Source of the DNA: Halomonas huangheensis
GTDB lineage: Bacteria > Pseudomonadota > Gammaproteobacteria > Pseudomonadales > Halomonadaceae
Direction: 5' to 3'
Assembly: GCF_001431725.1 (NCBI RefSeq)
Contig: NZ_CP013106.1
Coordinates: 2,790,001-2,854,000 of the forward strand
DNA length: 64,000 nt
The stretch's first letter is position 1; each line of letters opens with the position of its first letter. Below the pieces are notes generated by a model, which was not told the origin of the DNA, searched no databases, and was given only the letters and a program-made list of their open reading frames with translations. Of the stretch, positions 61,822 through 64,000 are shown one piece after another. The translations under genes were made by a program, and so were the position numbers.

Positions 61822-63591
61822 ATGCCCTGCGCTGTGTGCAATCGAAAGCAGACAAGACCGTTGATCTGCAAGCCACTGGTAACAATGACACTTTCAGCCT
61901 TTCTGGCTGGCTGCCAAGGCTTCAACATCGCACCGTCCAGCGCGGAAATCCGGGACCCCATGGTCAACGCTCCGCCGATCACCCGTGGACTGGATGCCAG
62001 CGGTCTATCCACGCTACTGATTGCCGAATTTGCAGGCCTGCGCGGTGACTATCGCCGCGCCAGCGAAGGCTATCTGGAAGCCGCCAACCGCTATCAATCT
62101 CCAGCCCTGGTCGAGCGAGCCACGCTGGCTGCCCGTTTCGCTGATGACCCGTTGCTGGTCGAGGAAACGGCCCGCCGCTGGCAATCGATTTCGCCCGAAG
62201 CCCTGCCTGCCGCAGAAATTCTCAGTACGCTGGCCAGCAGCCGTGGTGACTGGCAGGAAGCCCTGCGCCAGGCACTGATTCTCAGCGAGAACAGCGAAGA
62301 CAGCGACATCACTCGCTTCGTCGACGCAGCTCTGTCCGGCGGTGCCAACCCCGAGCGACTCGCTGAACCACTTCGCGACGAATTGTCACAGCCCCAGCTC
62401 AATGACCACTTTCGCAGGGACCTGACTCTAGCACTGGCGCTGACCGAAACCGCTGAAGGCAATCTGGAGCAGGCTCAACAGCACCTGAACTCGCTGGGCA
62501 GCGAAGCCGATCAGATGCCGCAACGCTGGCTGGTTACGACACGCGTGGCGCTGGACAGTGAGCGTCCGAGCGAGGCTCGCCGGGCCGCCCGTCGAGGTCT
62601 CGCACTGTCACCGGACGACCCACGCTTCCTGTTGCTGATGACTCGTGCCGATATTCTGCTCGGCAACATGACATCTGCGCGCAGTAATGCCGATGCACTG
62701 ATTGAGTTGCGCCGCGAAGTGCCGCTGCTGAGAGTCGGGATCGCCCAGCTGTTTCTCGAACAAGGCTATCCTGATGAAGCCTCTCGACTGCTGACGCCCG
62801 TCGTCGGCGAATCCGACACCCCCCCGGTGGTCTACCTGGTCCTCGGTAACATCGCCGCGGACCAGGGCGACGTCGATAACGCCTTGCTTTATTACCGCCA
62901 GGTCCCGGAAGGCCCGGACTTTCTGTTGTCACGACATAACGCCGCCCAGGCATTGGTCGACGCTGGACGGCTGATGGACGCACGTGCGTTCCTGCGCGTA
63001 GAACGCCTGCACTATGATGCCGCCTACAGCGACCTGGTCATCATCGAAAGCCAGCTACTCGATGCCGCCGGAAAGCTGGCCGAAACCGACGCACTCCTCA
63101 ATCGCGAACTGGAGCGTGTTCCGGATGATGCCGAACTTCGCTACTTCCGTGCCATGCGCGCCTGGGAAAACGGCGACACCGACACCTCGGAAAGTGATCT
63201 ACGCACACTGATCGAGCAGCAGCCAGACAACGCCAATGCTCTCAATGCCCTCGGCTATACCCTGGCTGACAACGGCAACCCCAATGATCTGGACGAGGCA
63301 GAAAGCCTGATCCAGCGCGCCTACGAACTTCAGCCCAACAACCCCGCCATTCAGGACAGCCTGGGCTGGGTGGCCTTCCAGCGCGGCGACCTGCAGACCG
63401 CACTACGCTGGATAGAGCAAGCCTGGGCACAACTCCCCGACCAGGAAGTCGCAGCCCATTTGATCGAAATATTGTGGGACCTCGATCAACATGAGCGAGC
63501 CCTTCAGTTGCTTGAAGAAGCGCAACAGCGGTTTGCCGAGCGCCCCCTGGTTGACGCACTGATTCAGCGTCGTCCGGAGATTGCTCGCTAA
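61822..63591 (+). CDS. TPR-repeat outer-membrane-type lipoprotein
   Basis: 589 residues. The signal ends at lipobox Cys31 (SAFLAGC). The mature protein is almost wholly tetratricopeptide-like helices, with clear TPR units near the C-terminus (NALNALGYTLADNG, NPAIQDSLGWVAFQRGDL). The family lies next to lolB and hemA in many gammaproteobacteria and is a predicted envelope scaffold of unknown partner. It is divergent from hemA and 98 nt upstream of lolB, so the two may be co-transcribed. Confidence 0.85.
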   Translation: MPCAVCNRKQTRPLICKPLVTMTLSAFLAGCQGFNIAPSSAEIRDPMVNAPPITRGLDASGLSTLLIAEFAGLRGDYRRASEGYLEAANRYQSPALVERATLAARFADDPLLVEETARRWQSISPEALPAAEILSTLASSRGDWQEALRQALILSENSEDSDITRFVDAALSGGANPERLAEPLRDELSQPQLNDHFRRDLTLALALTETAEGNLEQAQQHLNSLGSEADQMPQRWLVTTRVALDSERPSEARRAARRGLALSPDDPRFLLLMTRADILLGNMTSARSNADALIELRREVPLLRVGIAQLFLEQGYPDEASRLLTPVVGESDTPPVVYLVLGNIAADQGDVDNALLYYRQVPEGPDFLLSRHNAAQALVDAGRLMDARAFLRVERLHYDAAYSDLVIIESQLLDAAGKLAETDALLNRELERVPDDAELRYFRAMRAWENGDTDTSESDLRTLIEQQPDNANALNALGYTLADNGNPNDLDEAESLIQRAYELQPNNPAIQDSLGWVAFQRGDLQTALRWIEQAWAQLPDQEVAAHLIEILWDLDQHERALQLLEEAQQRFAERPLVDALIQRRPEIAR

Positions 63592-63627
63592 GCGAGTCCG
63601 GTCCGAGCTACCTTTTATTGACCAGAC

Positions 63628-63676
63628 GACGTTCGATACACACCGACGTTCAATACATACCGACTTTCTATACACG
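63628..63676. repeat. 17-bp tandem repeat in the lolB leader
   Basis: Two units GACGTTC(G/A)ATACA(C/T)ACC (63628-63644 and 63645-63661) and a third degenerate unit GACTTTCTATACACG end 14 nt before the lolB ATG. They lie between the TPR gene stop and lolB. Confidence 0.8.
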
Positions 63677-63689
63677 TAAGGATAGCGTG

Positions 63690-64000
63690 ATGACCTCCAC
63701 CCTTAGACTCTCCATCGGTGCCCTCTGCCTGGCTGTGCTGGCGGGTTGCGCTACGCCGGGTACCACAACCACCTCACAGAGTACCGAGCGCAGCACCGGC
63801 CAATGGCAGGAGCAGCTCAATGAGGTCGAGGAATTCTCCTCCTGGAGCCTGATCGGCAAGGTGGGCCTACGCACCCCTGAAGACTCGACCAGCGCCAACC
63901 TCGACTGGCGTCAAACCCCCTACCAGTACCGCTTACTGGTCACCGGCCCGATGGGCGCCGGGCGCAGTACCCTGGAAGGCCGTGCGGGTCGTGTATCGCT
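63690..64000 (+). CDS. lolB: Outer-membrane lipoprotein LolB, truncated by window end
   Basis: The first 103 codons are present. The signal peptide ends at lipobox Cys20 (AVLAGC), then WSLIGKVGLRTPEDSTSANL and the LVTGPMGAGRSTL strand, typical of LolB. LolB accepts lipoproteins from LolA and inserts them into the outer membrane. The ATG follows AAGGATAGCGTG. The position after hemA and the TPR lipoprotein gene is the standard context, with ispE expected next. Confidence 0.92.
   Translation, partial: MTSTLRLSIGALCLAVLAGCATPGTTTTSQSTERSTGQWQEQLNEVEEFSSWSLIGKVGLRTPEDSTSANLDWRQTPYQYRLLVTGPMGAGRSTLEGRAGRVS

Overview
The window comes from a chromosome of a GC-rich, probably halophilic gammaproteobacterium. 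The gene order hemA-prfA-prmC-(lrp)-moeB with a divergent TPR lipoprotein and lolB is the pseudomonad/oceanospirillal arrangement, and the transporter mix (NhaC-type antiporter, Na+/alanine symporter, duplicated polyamine uptake and catabolism genes) fits a Halomonas-like organism. This assignment is inferred from gene content and order; no rRNA or tRNA gene is visible.

Layout. 1-2870: AT-rich tail of an integron gene-cassette array, with three cassettes in one orientation, three candidate attC sites and no integrase. 2945-4906: divergent AraC regulator and short-chain dehydrogenase. 4916-19559 (minus strand): a type I secretion operon reading giant RTX animal-type haem peroxidase (3119 aa), ABC exporter, membrane-anchored RTX protein, HlyD adaptor. 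19560-21342: mostly non-coding or decayed DNA plus one small lipoprotein. 21343-23745: an AT-rich, lone RloC/PrrC-type anticodon nuclease, a likely phage-defence gene. 23860-30046: a shortened AAC(6')-like acetyltransferase, an XRE regulator divergent from an SmvA-type MFS pump, an e(P4)-type acid phosphatase, a PCu(A)C + SCO1 copper-delivery pair and an SRPBCC protein. 30067-36955: PuuD-like hydrolase, PuuA-like ligase, NhaC-type antiporter, AGCS symporter, HTH regulator. 37020-45449: pbpC and a bacterial alpha-2-macroglobulin, back to back, and a glycine-zipper protein. 45782-55424 (minus): a polyamine uptake/catabolism cluster, puuB - potG - potH - potI - potF - puuA - potF2 - puuB2 in wider transcriptional order. 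55809-64000: LysR, moeB, Lrp, prmC, prfA, hemA, then TPR lipoprotein and lolB (cut by the window end).

How it works together. The RTX peroxidase operon encodes its own inner-membrane exporter and adaptor (the TolC-type outer-membrane partner is not here), so the peroxidase is predicted to act outside the cell in Ca2+-rich surroundings. The polyamine cluster imports putrescine/spermidine-type substrates, gamma-glutamylates them (PuuA), oxidises them (PuuB) and hydrolyses the gamma-glutamyl product (PuuD); the aldehyde dehydrogenase step is missing from the window.

The most unusual points are (i) the integron cassettes of unknown function, one of them bicistronic; (ii) the RTX peroxidase, with a coiled coil and a predicted jelly-roll inserted around its catalytic domain and a co-translated membrane-anchored RTX partner; (iii) the RloC islet; and (iv) a recurring pattern of short degenerate tandem repeats (7-17 bp) in intergenic DNA, several of which begin on or beside a stop codon.
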